From NCBI GenBank assembly GCA_028824715.1, contig JAPPCV010000131.1, positions 1-32,374 of the forward strand: a DNA stretch of 32,374 bases. The letters run 5' to 3'. Positions 1 to 9,290 of the stretch are shown in pieces. The position numbers and the translations under genes were made by a program. The notes beneath the pieces were generated by a model that had not been told where the DNA came from, ran no database searches, and saw only the letters and a list, made by a program, of their open reading frames with translations. Position 1 is the first letter of the stretch. Each line of letters begins with the position of its first letter. The stretch is from Boseongicola sp. (GTDB lineage Bacteria; Pseudomonadota; Alphaproteobacteria; Rhodobacterales; Rhodobacteraceae).

Positions 1-1657
<1,657 letters not shown>

Positions 1658-1660
1658 ATC

Positions 1661-3079
1661 ATGGGCAAGGTTACGGGCTTTCTCGAATTCGACAGGCACG
1701 AGCAGCGCTACGCACCGGTGGCCGACCGCGTCCGCCACTTCGACGAGTTCCTGATTCCGCTGGACGAAAGCACGCTGCGACAGCAAGGCGCGCGATGCAT
1801 GGATTGCGGCATCCCGTTCTGCCACACGGGCTGCCCGGTCAACAACATCATCCCCGACTGGAACGACCTCGTGTACCGCGACCAGTGGCGAGAAGCGGCA
1901 GAGGTGCTGCATTCGACCAACAACTTTCCCGAATTCACCGGCCGAATCTGCCCTGCGCCCTGCGAGGAAGCCTGCACGCTGAACATCGACGACGCTCCGG
2001 TGACCATCAAGTCGATCGAAGCCGCCATCGCCGATCGCGCGTGGCAGGAGGGGTGGGTGGCTCCCGACATTCCCGCTGTCAGAACAGGCAGGCGCGTGGC
2101 CATCGTCGGTTCGGGTCCGGCGGGGATGGCCTGCGCACAACAGCTGGCGCGCGCCGGGCATGACGTCACGGTGTTCGAGAAGCACGCCAAGCCGGGAGGG
2201 TTGCTCCGCTATGGCATTCCGGACTTCAAGATGGCAAAGGATTTTGTCGACCGACGCGTCAGCCAGATGGAGGCGGAAGGCGTGTCCTTCCGCACCGACA
2301 CGCATGTCGGGGCCGGTCTTGCAACGGGAGACCTCGTCCGGGACCACGACGCCGTGGTGCTGGCTGGCGGATCGGAGAAGGCGCGCGACCTGCCGGTTGA
2401 GGGAAGGGACTTGCGCGGCGTCGAGTTCGCGATGGACTTCCTGCCCCAGCAGAATCGCCGCATCAGCGGCGAGTCGCTCGGCGAGGTGGAGGAGATTTCC
2501 GCTGGCGGAAAACATGTCGTCGTGATCGGCGGCGGCGATACCGGTTCGGATTGCATCGGGACTTCGTTCCGCCAGGGCGCGGTCTCGGTGACGCAACTCG
2601 AGATCATGCCCATGCCGCCAGAGAAGCCTGACAAGGCCACCACCTGGCCACTGTGGCCGCTGCGGCTGCGCACCTCCTCGTCGCAGGCGGAAGGCGCGGG
2701 CCGCGACTGGAGCGTCGCGACCAAGCGCCTTTCGGGCGTCGACGGCGCTGTCTCTACCCTCCACGGCGTCCGGCTGGACCAGCGAATGCAGGAAGTCCCC
2801 GGGACCGAGTTCGAACTGAAAGCGGAGCTCGTGTTGCTTGCCATGGGTTTCGTCCATCCAGTCCATGAGGGCATGTTGGACGAGCTAGAAGTGGAACTGG
2901 ACGCAAGAGGAAACGTCCTCGCCGATACCGACAATTACGCCACCACTCAGCCCCAGGTGTTCGTCGCAGGCGACATGCGGCGGGGTCAGTCGCTGGTGGT
3001 TTGGGCCATCCGCGAGGGTCGGCAATGCGCCCGCGCCGTTGACGAATTCCTGACGGGATCGTCGACATTGCCACGATGA
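1661..3079 (+). CDS. gltD: glutamate synthase (NADPH) small subunit
   Basis: This 472-residue protein is of normal GltD length. The N-terminal domain carries the cysteines that bind two 4Fe-4S clusters: [13 protein letters not shown] around residues 47-59 and CPAPCEEAC around residues 104-112. Two Rossmann nucleotide-binding sites follow. [15 protein letters not shown] near residue 147 binds FAD, and [15 protein letters not shown] near residue 287 binds NADPH. A C-terminal FAD motif, [18 protein letters not shown], completes the fold. GltD oxidises NADPH and feeds electrons to GltB. The ATG is 3 bp after the gltB stop, and the gene probably depends on translational coupling, since its ribosome site lies within the end of gltB. 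No clear terminator follows. Confidence 0.98.
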   Translation: MGKVTGFLEFDRHEQRYAPVADRVRHFDEFLIPLDESTLRQQGARCMDCGIPFCHTGCPVNNIIPDWNDLVYRDQWREAAEVLHSTNNFPEFTGRICPAPCEEACTLNIDDAPVTIKSIEAAIADRAWQEGWVAPDIPAVRTGRRVAIVGSGPAGMACAQQLARAGHDVTVFEKHAKPGGLLRYGIPDFKMAKDFVDRRVSQMEAEGVSFRTDTHVGAGLATGDLVRDHDAVVLAGGSEKARDLPVEGRDLRGVEFAMDFLPQQNRRISGESLGEVEEISAGGKHVVVIGGGDTGSDCIGTSFRQGAVSVTQLEIMPMPPEKPDKATTWPLWPLRLRTSSSQAEGAGRDWSVATKRLSGVDGAVSTLHGVRLDQRMQEVPGTEFELKAELVLLAMGFVHPVHEGMLDELEVELDARGNVLADTDNYATTQPQVFVAGDMRRGQSLVVWAIREGRQCARAVDEFLTGSSTLPR

Positions 3080-3861
3080 AGCGGGCCCGGCATCATCCCG
3101 ATTGTCGCCGCGTTACGGAGACGTTCTCCTTGTAGGCCAGCATTTTGGCTCTTCATCGAACAGGCTTCGAGTCTGGCCCGCGACGGGCCAGGTCGGCGCA
3201 CCGATGCCAAGGCGTGGCGGCGCGGTCTCGCATTGGCTGGCGAGTTCCGACCGGAAGGCCCTGCAACATTGTCTTTTGCTTCATGCCCTTCTGGAGATCG
3301 AGGTCTGTGGTCGTGCTGTCCGGATGATTGGCCGCGAGGACAGGTGCTCGCCATCACGACCGCCGCGCGGGCGAGCGCATTCAAGTCCAGGCGAAAGACC
3401 GAGTCGCCCGGGACCGTGCCAATGCAGGTGCATCCACCGCCGACGATCATTGCCGCCCGGGCGAGCGCGCCGTGGTGCTGGTCGCGCATGCAGGCAGTGC
3501 GGAGCTGTGCCGGCGGTCAGTTCGTGACGCCGTCGCCCGACACGCCTGGACCCCGGTGTGTTCCTTGCAGTGGTGTTCTTGATCCACCCGCTGCCTGGCC
3601 GGATCGGAGTGGGCGGGGAACTGCTGCTCGCGAGCCTGGCGGCGTCGAATGGCCCGGCGACGCACAGGCGACTGGCGGCGAGCGACGCTCGGACGGACGC
3701 GCTTCCGGAACAGGCAGTCACGGCGCGGGAAAGCGACGAAAAATAACAGAATTACAGTAATTTGGTTTGTAATGTAAACGTGATACACCAATACCCGAAT
3801 TTCGTGGAATCTTGTTGCGCGCGAAATTATGTTGCTCAAAACAACGCAAATTGGGTGCAAT
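3080..3861. other. 782-bp gap without a recognised gene; AT-rich promoter-like end
   Basis: I recognise no protein or RNA here. Open frames exist on both strands, but their translations are Arg/Pro/Ala-rich and match no family I know. A 17-bp near-perfect direct repeat (gccgcgcgggcgagcgc at 3362-3378, gccgcccgggcgagcgc at 3452-3468) recurs at an exact 90-bp interval, which could be a relic of repetitive coding sequence. From about 3740 the composition shifts to AT-rich. Inverted repeats there include aatttcg/cgaaatt with 17 bp between (3798-3828) and gttg/caac (3831-3845). This end is the likely promoter/operator of the gene starting at 3862. Confidence 0.5.
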
Positions 3862-4914
3862 ATGTCTCGAAGAATTCTGATCCTCGGCGCTTCCTACGGG
3901 TCGCTTCTCGGAACGAAACTTCTCATGGCGGGCCACGACGTGACACTGGTGTGCCGCAAGGCGACTGCTGAACTGATCAACGGCAAGGGAACCGAGGTGC
4001 GAATCAAGCTGCGGGATGAGGATTTGCATCGCCCGTTCCGTTCAAGGGACCTGAAAGGAACGCTCGACGCCATGGTGCCGCAAGAGGTTCGGCTCGAAGC
4101 GTATGACCTTGTGGTTCTCGCCATGTCCGAGCCGCAATTCGCCAACACTGAAGTCCGCACGCTTCTGATGCGAATCGCGCATGCCCGGGTGCCGTGCCTT
4201 TCCCTGATGAACATGCCGCCGATGCCTTATCTCAACCGCATCCCGGGCCTCGAAACGGACCGGCTGGCCGCGTGCTTCACGTCGCTCGACGGCTGGCGCG
4301 AAATCGAGCCCGGCCTGGTCTCGCTTTGCAGCCCGGACCCGCAGGCGTTCCGACTGCCGGATGCTGACGCAAACGTGCTTCATGTAGGCCTGCCAACCAA
4401 CTTCAAGGCCGCCCCGTTTGAAGTGCGCGAACACAACGAGATGTTGAAAGAGCTGGAAGCGGGCATCGACGCCATCCGTGTCGAGGGCAAGGAGGTTCCC
4501 GTAAAGCTGCGTGCCCATGACTCGCTTTTCGTGCCGTTTGCGAAATGGGCGATGCTCCTCACCGGAAACTACCGCTGCGTGCAGGAGACCGGGATGCGTC
4601 CGATCAAGGAGGCCGTGCACGACGACATCGAAACGTCACGGAACATCTACCGGTCGGTCAGCGATCTTGTCGTCAAGCTCGGGGCGACGCCGGACAGCCA
4701 GGTGCCGTTCGAGAAGTATGCAATGGCCGCGGAAAGCCTGCTGAAGCCCTCGTCGGCAGCGCGCGCCATCGATTGCGGCGCCCAGCATATCGAGAGGGTC
4801 GATCTGCTGGTGAAGCTCATCGCCGACCAGCTTGGCATGGGAAACCCTGCAGTGGATGATGTCGTGGCGACAGTGACATCGCGCATTGCGGGCAACCTCA
4901 GAGCCGCCGCCTAG
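3862..4914 (+). CDS. ketopantoate reductase-like NAD(P)-dependent dehydrogenase, substrate unknown
   Basis: This 350-residue protein begins with a Rossmann motif (ILILGASYGSLLGTKLL) followed by GHDVTLVCR, the layout of ApbA/PanE-type ketopantoate reductases and octopine-type dehydrogenases. The central part (YDLVVLAMSEPQF, then LSLMNMPPMPYL) fits the end of the NAD(P) domain. The C-terminal half is helical, with KLRAHDSLFVPFAKWAMLL resembling the substrate-domain lysine region. The start at 3862 puts the Rossmann strand at the N-terminus as in homologues; an in-frame ATG at 3829 would add 11 unlike residues. No strong ribosome site is visible. The gene converges on the ScfR-like regulator, and their stop codons overlap in CTAG at 4911-4914. 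It is longer and more divergent than typical PanE, so the substrate cannot be assigned. Linkage to serine/glyoxylate genes suggests a hydroxy- or keto-acid, which is inference. Confidence 0.85.
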   Translation: MSRRILILGASYGSLLGTKLLMAGHDVTLVCRKATAELINGKGTEVRIKLRDEDLHRPFRSRDLKGTLDAMVPQEVRLEAYDLVVLAMSEPQFANTEVRTLLMRIAHARVPCLSLMNMPPMPYLNRIPGLETDRLAACFTSLDGWREIEPGLVSLCSPDPQAFRLPDADANVLHVGLPTNFKAAPFEVREHNEMLKELEAGIDAIRVEGKEVPVKLRAHDSLFVPFAKWAMLLTGNYRCVQETGMRPIKEAVHDDIETSRNIYRSVSDLVVKLGATPDSQVPFEKYAMAAESLLKPSSAARAIDCGAQHIERVDLLVKLIADQLGMGNPAVDDVVATVTSRIAGNLRAAA

Positions 4915-6314
4915 CTTTCATAGCGGGTGTTGCCCCGCCTGTCGGGGCTGATCGGCAATTCCACCAGCAAAGGCTGGTGCGCGCGCTGGGAACATGCCTG
5001 GCGCGGGCAGAGATGGCAGTTGATCCCGATCTGGCTGAAAAGGTCTTCGCGGTCAAGGTTGAAGGATCGCGCATATCCGATTTCGTCGACGAAGCGGAAC
5101 TCGCAGCCGAGCGCAAGCGCCAGTCGCCGGTCCTGAGACTCCCGGCTGAACACGGGCCTTTCCGAGGTGCGGCTGATCGTGAAGAACCGCTCGCCCTCGG
5201 GCAGTTCCACGAACTGGGGCAGGATCACGCCGGGCGTCCTGAACGACGTGTGGATGTTCCAGACGGGGCAGGCTCCGCCGAACTCGGCCAGCGTGAAAGT
5301 GGTCGAGTTGAAGCGCTTGGTGACGTTGCCGGCCTTGTCGATCCTGAGAAAGAAGAACGGCACGCCCTTTGCGTTCCTGCGCTGCAGCGTCGTCAGCCGA
5401 TGGCATACCTGCTCGAACGAGACGCTGAAGGCCGCCGCAATCCGGTCCACGTCGTATTTGGTCGCCTGCGCGGTAGCAAGGACGTCCACATAGGGCATGA
5501 GGACAGCGCTGGCAAAATAGTTGGCGAGTTCCACCTGGCAACGCGCAAGTCCGGTGGAGGAGGTGATCCCGCTGTCCGAGACCAACCCGTCCAGGATCGC
5601 GTCCGCCTCCAAAAGGCACAGAACATGCGCGAGCTGAAAGGTCCGGTTCGGATAGTCGAGCGCCTGGGAAAGAAAGACCGTCGCACTCTCCCTGTCGAAA
5701 ATGCGCAAGGCTTCGCTCATGTCTTCGACGGTCTGGATTCGAACTTCGACCCCGTGGCGCGCTTTCAGGCGGTCCTTCAGCATCGCGTAGACATCGTCGG
5801 GCGCGCACGGCTGTTCGGCGCGGATCTTCTCCGCGGCCCTTTCGAGTTCGGGAAAGTGGTTTCCATGGTTCCGGAAAAAATCGTGGATGATCGTTTCCGG
5901 CGAGGACGAGACGAGATTTTCCGGCACCCGTTCCCGACCCTGCCGCAGCACCTTGTCGAGCGTGGTCCGGTGTGTCCGGTAGACCTGCAGAAAGTTCTCG
6001 ACGAGCCCGGGTGCGTGATCGACGGCGGCCCGCAATTCCTGAAGGTCGGGCGTGTCGCGAAAGATCGGGTCCTGAAGAACGCTGCGCAGCTCCGCCAGAA
6101 CGTTGGAGCCTGGATCCTGCACCAGTTCGCGCCAGTCAATGGCATATTTGTCGGACAGCGCCATGAGCATTTGGACCGAGAGGCTCCGCTGGTTGTTTTC
6201 CAGCAGGTTGACGTAGGCAGGGCTGACGCCGAGCACCTTGGCCATTTGGGCCTGGGTCTGCTTGTGGGCGCGCCGGAGCTGGCGCAGCTGCGGGCCAACG
6301 AAGGTCTTTCTCAT
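4911..6314 (-). CDS. XRE-family regulator with ScfR (short-chain fatty acyl sensing) C-terminal domain
   Basis: This 467-residue regulator has an N-terminal HTH_XRE domain in roughly residues 8-62 (LRQLRRAHKQTQAQMAKVLG and VSPAYVNLLENNQRSLS). The middle resembles the IrrE-type domain, but the metalloprotease HExxH is absent (QLAHVLCLLEAD instead). The C-terminal ScfR/DUF2083 domain ends in a cysteine motif, IGINCHLCPRQACSQRAHQP. Family members include RamB of Corynebacterium and PccR of Rhodobacter sphaeroides, which sense acyl-CoA-type signals and control acetate or propionyl-CoA metabolism. The ATG has a strong site, GGAGG (6321-6325), 6 nt upstream. The gene is divergent from the aminotransferase operon with a perfect palindrome between them (6372-6397), so autoregulation plus control of that operon is the natural inference. 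The ligand is unknown. Confidence 0.93.
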   Translation of the reverse strand: MRKTFVGPQLRQLRRAHKQTQAQMAKVLGVSPAYVNLLENNQRSLSVQMLMALSDKYAIDWRELVQDPGSNVLAELRSVLQDPIFRDTPDLQELRAAVDHAPGLVENFLQVYRTHRTTLDKVLRQGRERVPENLVSSSPETIIHDFFRNHGNHFPELERAAEKIRAEQPCAPDDVYAMLKDRLKARHGVEVRIQTVEDMSEALRIFDRESATVFLSQALDYPNRTFQLAHVLCLLEADAILDGLVSDSGITSSTGLARCQVELANYFASAVLMPYVDVLATAQATKYDVDRIAAAFSVSFEQVCHRLTTLQRRNAKGVPFFFLRIDKAGNVTKRFNSTTFTLAEFGGACPVWNIHTSFRTPGVILPQFVELPEGERFFTISRTSERPVFSRESQDRRLALALGCEFRFVDEIGYARSFNLDREDLFSQIGINCHLCPRQACSQRAHQPLLVELPISPDRRGNTRYES

Positions 6315-6371
6315 TCGGATCCTCCAGATGTTACAGAGTTACGAACTTGGTAGCATGATACGCACACTAAC

Positions 6372-6397
6372 AACACACAAACCCGATTTTGTGTGTT
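6372..6397. promoter_or_regulatory. 26-bp perfect palindrome, candidate operator of the divergent ScfR-like regulator
   Basis: The arms aacacacaaa (6372-6381) and tttgtgtgtt (6388-6397) are exact reverse complements separated by cccgat. A looser extra half-site-like stretch, gcacactaac, lies just to the left. The palindrome is 58 bp upstream of the regulator start and 66 bp upstream of the first ATG of the opposite operon, where an operator serving both promoters would sit. ScfR-family sites are known to be palindromic or repeated A/T-flanked motifs; the exact sequence here has not been matched to any of them. Confidence 0.65.
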
Positions 6398-6462
6398 CAA
6401 GCCTTCGACAGGTGTTACTGGCAGACCACGCACCGCCGAAGGCATTGACGCGAGGAGCTCCC

Positions 6463-6645
6463 ATGGACGGCCAATCTGGCTGCAAATGCGCGGCAGCCTC
6501 GACTGTCGCATCGACGATGACCGGAACGGATCCCGACCTCGCCGCCGCGACAAGTCCCAACGCGAGCACCCAGGCAGAAGCCGCCGTGCAGGCCCAATCG
6601 CCGGGCCTCCGCGGTCGTTTCCCCATCTACCCCTGCAAAGCTTGA
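6463..6645 (+). CDS. possible small protein encoded ahead of the aminotransferase
   Basis: This 60-codon open frame starts at an ATG with an excellent ribosome site, GAGGAG (6452-6457), 5 nt upstream. Its TGA (6643-6645) overlaps the GAGAGGA ribosome site of the aminotransferase gene, an arrangement typical of translational coupling. The product is Ala/Thr/Ser-rich in the middle, with two cysteines near the N-terminus (SGCKCAAAS) and one near the C-terminus (IYPCKA). No signal peptide, membrane segment or known motif is seen. It could instead be an untranslated leader that happens to be open in a GC-rich genome. I recognise no homologue. Confidence 0.4.
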   Translation: MDGQSGCKCAAASTVASTMTGTDPDLAAATSPNASTQAEAAVQAQSPGLRGRFPIYPCKA

Positions 6646-6659
6646 GAGGAGCAGGTTCC

Positions 6660-7853
6660 ATGAAAACCGGTTACAACGGACTGGCCGTTCCTGGCCCGAC
6701 CAACATGCCCTTCCAGATCCGTCAGGCCATGGAAGTGCCCCTTCAGGATCATCGGGCGCCGGACTTCCCGGACTTCACCCTGCCGCTGCTTGAAGACCTC
6801 AAGGACATTTTCATGACCTGGACAGGTCGCGTGTTCATTTATCCGTGCTCTGGCACAGGCGGCTGGGAAGCGGCCATCACGAACACGCTCTCCGAAGGCG
6901 ACACGGTCCTGGCGTCGATCTTCGGGCAGTTCTCGCTTCTCTGGGTGGATCTGTGTCAACGGTTCGGGCTTGACGTGGACGCCATCGATGTCGAGTGGGG
7001 CAAGGGCGTACCGCTGGCCGAGTATCGCCAGAAGCTGGCAGCGGACACGGACCATCAGATCAAGGCCGTGCTTGTAACCCACAACGAGACCGCGACCGGT
7101 GTGACTTCCGACGTGGCTGCGGTCCGCAGGATCCTGGACAAGCTGGATCATCCCGCGCTTCTGTTCGTGGACGGCGTGAGCTCCGTCGCCTCAATCGACT
7201 TCCGCATGGACGAGTGGGGCGTGGACGTGATCGTCTCAGGCTCTCAAAAGGGCTTCATGATGCCGACCGGCCTAGCCGTGATCGGCGTAAGCCAGAAGGC
7301 CATTGAAATGGGGCGACAGGCGGGGCTTCGACGCTGCTACTTCGATTTCCAGGACATGATCAATACCAACGATCAGGGCTACTTCCCGTACACACCGGCG
7401 GCAACGCTCTTGCACGGATTGCGCGCCTCGGTCGACATGCTCAAGGAGGAGGGGCTGCAAAACGTCTTTGCCCGTCACCATCGTCTGGCCGGCGGCGTAC
7501 GCGCTGCGGTTGAGGCCTGGGGGCTGCGCACTTGCGCGCAAGGCCCCGAATGGCATTCGGACACGGTCACGGCGATTCTGGTGCCCGACGGGTTTGATGC
7601 CAATGACGTCATCCAGACGTCCTATCACAATTACAACCTGTCGCTCGGCGCCGGCCTGAACAAGGTCTCGGGAAAGGTCTTCCGGATCGGCCACCTAGGC
7701 TGGCTGAACGAAATCATGGTACTGCAAACGCTTGGCGGCGTCGAACTTGCAATGCGCGACGTGGGCATTCCGTTTGAGCCCGGCGCAGGCGTTGGCGCGG
7801 CCGTGCGTCACTTCGCCGATGACGCGGTCGCCTTCCGGACGGCGGCGGAATGA
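6660..7853 (+). CDS. sgaA: serine-glyoxylate aminotransferase (class V, PLP)
   Basis: This 397-residue class V aminotransferase begins with PGPTNMPFQIRQAM and carries PCSGTGGWEAAI, THNETATGV and LFVDGVSS. The PLP-lysine motif is VSGSQKGFMMPTGLAV. The C-terminal RIGHLGWLNE stretch is characteristic of the alanine/serine/aspartate-glyoxylate group. The sequence follows the methylotroph SgaA pattern closely (DHRAPDFP, TVTAILVPDG, YNLSLGAGL, GKVFRIGH), and the adjacent hydroxypyruvate reductase supports serine as amino donor: serine + glyoxylate to hydroxypyruvate + glycine. The related aspartate-glyoxylate enzyme BhcA is the main alternative, but no other bhc genes are present. ATG 6660 is chosen because GAGAGGA (6644-6650) lies 9 nt upstream and the conserved N-terminus starts here; the frame is open upstream but not conserved. 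Confidence 0.92.
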   Translation: MKTGYNGLAVPGPTNMPFQIRQAMEVPLQDHRAPDFPDFTLPLLEDLKDIFMTWTGRVFIYPCSGTGGWEAAITNTLSEGDTVLASIFGQFSLLWVDLCQRFGLDVDAIDVEWGKGVPLAEYRQKLAADTDHQIKAVLVTHNETATGVTSDVAAVRRILDKLDHPALLFVDGVSSVASIDFRMDEWGVDVIVSGSQKGFMMPTGLAVIGVSQKAIEMGRQAGLRRCYFDFQDMINTNDQGYFPYTPAATLLHGLRASVDMLKEEGLQNVFARHHRLAGGVRAAVEAWGLRTCAQGPEWHSDTVTAILVPDGFDANDVIQTSYHNYNLSLGAGLNKVSGKVFRIGHLGWLNEIMVLQTLGGVELAMRDVGIPFEPGAGVGAAVRHFADDAVAFRTAAE

Positions 7854-7906
7854 ATGGTCGCGCGGCGGATGCGCCATTGGGCAAGTCTGCAGAGGAGCGC
7901 GGCAAG

Positions 7907-8860
7907 ATGCGGATTGTCTTCCTCGACCGATCGACGATCGGGCCCTCGGTGAATGTGTCGAAGCCAGCCTTCGATCATGACTGGGTGGAATTCGACCGCA
8001 CGGCGCCTGATGAGGTGATAGAGAGACTCGAGGGCGCGGACATCGCGGTGTCGAACAAGGTGCCGATCCGGCGCGATGCCATAGAGGCGTTGCCGAACCT
8101 CAAGATGATCTGCATTCCGGCGACAGGCCATGACGCGTTTGACATCGACGCCTGCCGCGAGCGGGGCATAGTCGTGTCGAACGTGCGCGGCTATGCGACG
8201 AACACGGTGCCGGAGCACACGTTTGCGCTGATCCTTGCGCTGCGGCGCAGCCTGGTCGGGTTTCGACAGGACGTGATCGACGGAGAGTGGCAAAGGGCGG
8301 CACAGTTCTGCTTCTTCAACCATCCGATCCGGGATCTGGCGGGATCGACGCTTGGCATCTTTGGAGAAGGCGTCTTGGGTCAAGGCGTGGCCAGGCTTGC
8401 GCAAGCCTTCGGGATGAAGCCGCTGTTCGCGGCGCATAAGGGCGTGGAGGGCTTGGGGCCACTCTATACGCCGTTTGACGAGGTCATCGAGGAGTCGGAT
8501 GTTCTGACAATGCATGCGCCGCTGATGCCTGCGACCAGGAACATGATTTCGGACCGCGAATTCGGGATGATGAAGAAGAAGCCGTTGATCATCAACGCCT
8601 CCCGTGGGGGGCTGGTGGACGAGGCCGCATTGGTGCGCGCCCTCGATGCCGGCCGGATTTCGGGGATCGGGTTCGACGTTCTGACAAGTGAACCGCCGCC
8701 GCCCGACAACCCGCTTCTCTCGGTGCTTGACCGTCCCAACGTCGTCGTCACGCCGCATACGGCCTGGGCCAGCGATGAAGCGATGCAAACGCTCTGGGAT
8801 CAGGTGGTGGATCACCTGGAGAACTTTCGGCGAGGAGAACCGTCGAACCGGGTGGCGTGA
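7907..8860 (+). CDS. hprA: hydroxypyruvate reductase / glycerate dehydrogenase (D-2-hydroxyacid dehydrogenase family)
   Basis: This 317-residue D-isomer-specific 2-hydroxyacid dehydrogenase begins with a flavodoxin-like lid (MRIVFLDRST, INKVP-like SNKVPIRRDA). It then has the nucleotide motif LGIFGEGVLGQGVA near residue 145. The catalytic Arg is in INASRGGLVDEAAL, the Glu in SEPPPPDN, and the His in TPHTAWASDEAM. TNTVPEHTFALILALRR and FCFFNHPIRDLAGSTLG follow the pattern of methylotroph HprA. It should reduce hydroxypyruvate (and perhaps glyoxylate) to D-glycerate with NAD(P)H, consuming the product of the upstream aminotransferase. Start 7907 is preferred because AGAGGAG (7891-7897) precedes it and the conserved protein begins there. 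An ATG at 7850 overlapping the upstream stop would add 19 unconserved residues. No terminator is evident. Confidence 0.92.
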   Translation: MRIVFLDRSTIGPSVNVSKPAFDHDWVEFDRTAPDEVIERLEGADIAVSNKVPIRRDAIEALPNLKMICIPATGHDAFDIDACRERGIVVSNVRGYATNTVPEHTFALILALRRSLVGFRQDVIDGEWQRAAQFCFFNHPIRDLAGSTLGIFGEGVLGQGVARLAQAFGMKPLFAAHKGVEGLGPLYTPFDEVIEESDVLTMHAPLMPATRNMISDREFGMMKKKPLIINASRGGLVDEAALVRALDAGRISGIGFDVLTSEPPPPDNPLLSVLDRPNVVVTPHTAWASDEAMQTLWDQVVDHLENFRRGEPSNRVA

Positions 8861-9290
8861 CGGAAAAATTCGGACCGGACTGGCACCAGCGTTGATGCCG
8901 CTGATGAGGTGATCGAGTCGGGAGGCAGGCCATCTCCTCAGGTCATCGGTTGCCGAAACCGTGCAACGGTGATTCCAATTGGAGGATGAAGCAGGCAGAT
9001 TCGGCTTCGCGACCTTGGTGTTCCCGCAAAGGGGCATTGATGCGCAGCCATCAACAGCCTCTTCCTAGCCCATTAGCGTCTCATAGAGTTTCGGCTCGCT
9101 CTGGCTGTGCATGGCTGTCTGTAAAGCGCTGCAATATAACAATTGCACGCCAGAGTGAATAGAAGTGAATGGTTTTTGTGCAGCAGGTGTGGAGCATACA
9201 TTTAGATTCGCGGTTGCCCCCGTGGGAGCCTGATGTTTGCGTCCTCGACATCAGGCCCCCTCCTGCAATTGCATCCTGTAGGAGCATGCC
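8861..9290. other. 430-bp gap: nothing coding recognised; structured leader at its 3' end
   Basis: I see no convincing gene in this interval. Composition drops to AT-rich around 9120-9210 (gcaatataacaattgc near 9131), where a promoter for the downstream small gene may lie. The last 67 bp fold into two hairpins described separately. Confidence 0.5.
9224..9284 (+). promoter_or_regulatory. two tandem hairpins in the leader of the 93-residue protein; the second covers its ribosome site
   Basis: Hairpin 1 pairs gcctgatgt (9228-9236) perfectly with acatcaggc (9248-9256) around an 11-nt loop, and three further G-C pairs form beyond one mismatch (9224-9226 with 9258-9260). Hairpin 2 pairs ctcctgca (9260-9267) with tgtaggag (9277-9284), 8 bp with one G-U, around a 9-nt loop. 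Its right arm contains the AGGAG ribosome site of the gene starting at 9291. There is no T-run, so these are not simple terminators. Translational control, by a ligand, protein, small RNA or temperature, is possible but unproven. Confidence 0.5.

Noticed and set aside
3117-3129. Terminator hairpin after gltD (ggaga/tctcc)
   Set aside because: Only 5 bp with a 3-nt loop and no T-run; too weak to call.
4977-6353. 458-codon plus-strand frame opposite the ScfR-like regulator
   Set aside because: Antisense shadow of a gene with clear HTH and ScfR motifs; no ribosome site and no protein-like motifs.
6660-8860. Beta-hydroxyaspartate (bhc) cluster
   Set aside because: The aminotransferase is related to BhcA, but hydroxyaspartate aldolase, dehydratase and iminosuccinate reductase genes are absent and the neighbour is an HprA-type reductase.
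9081-9251. 56-codon minus-strand ORF with a GGAGGGGG site opposite the hairpin leader
   Set aside because: The apparent ribosome site is the complement of the leader hairpin arm, and the translation is unlike a protein (scattered Cys/Thr/His, no helix or motif). The plus-strand leader explains the sequence better.
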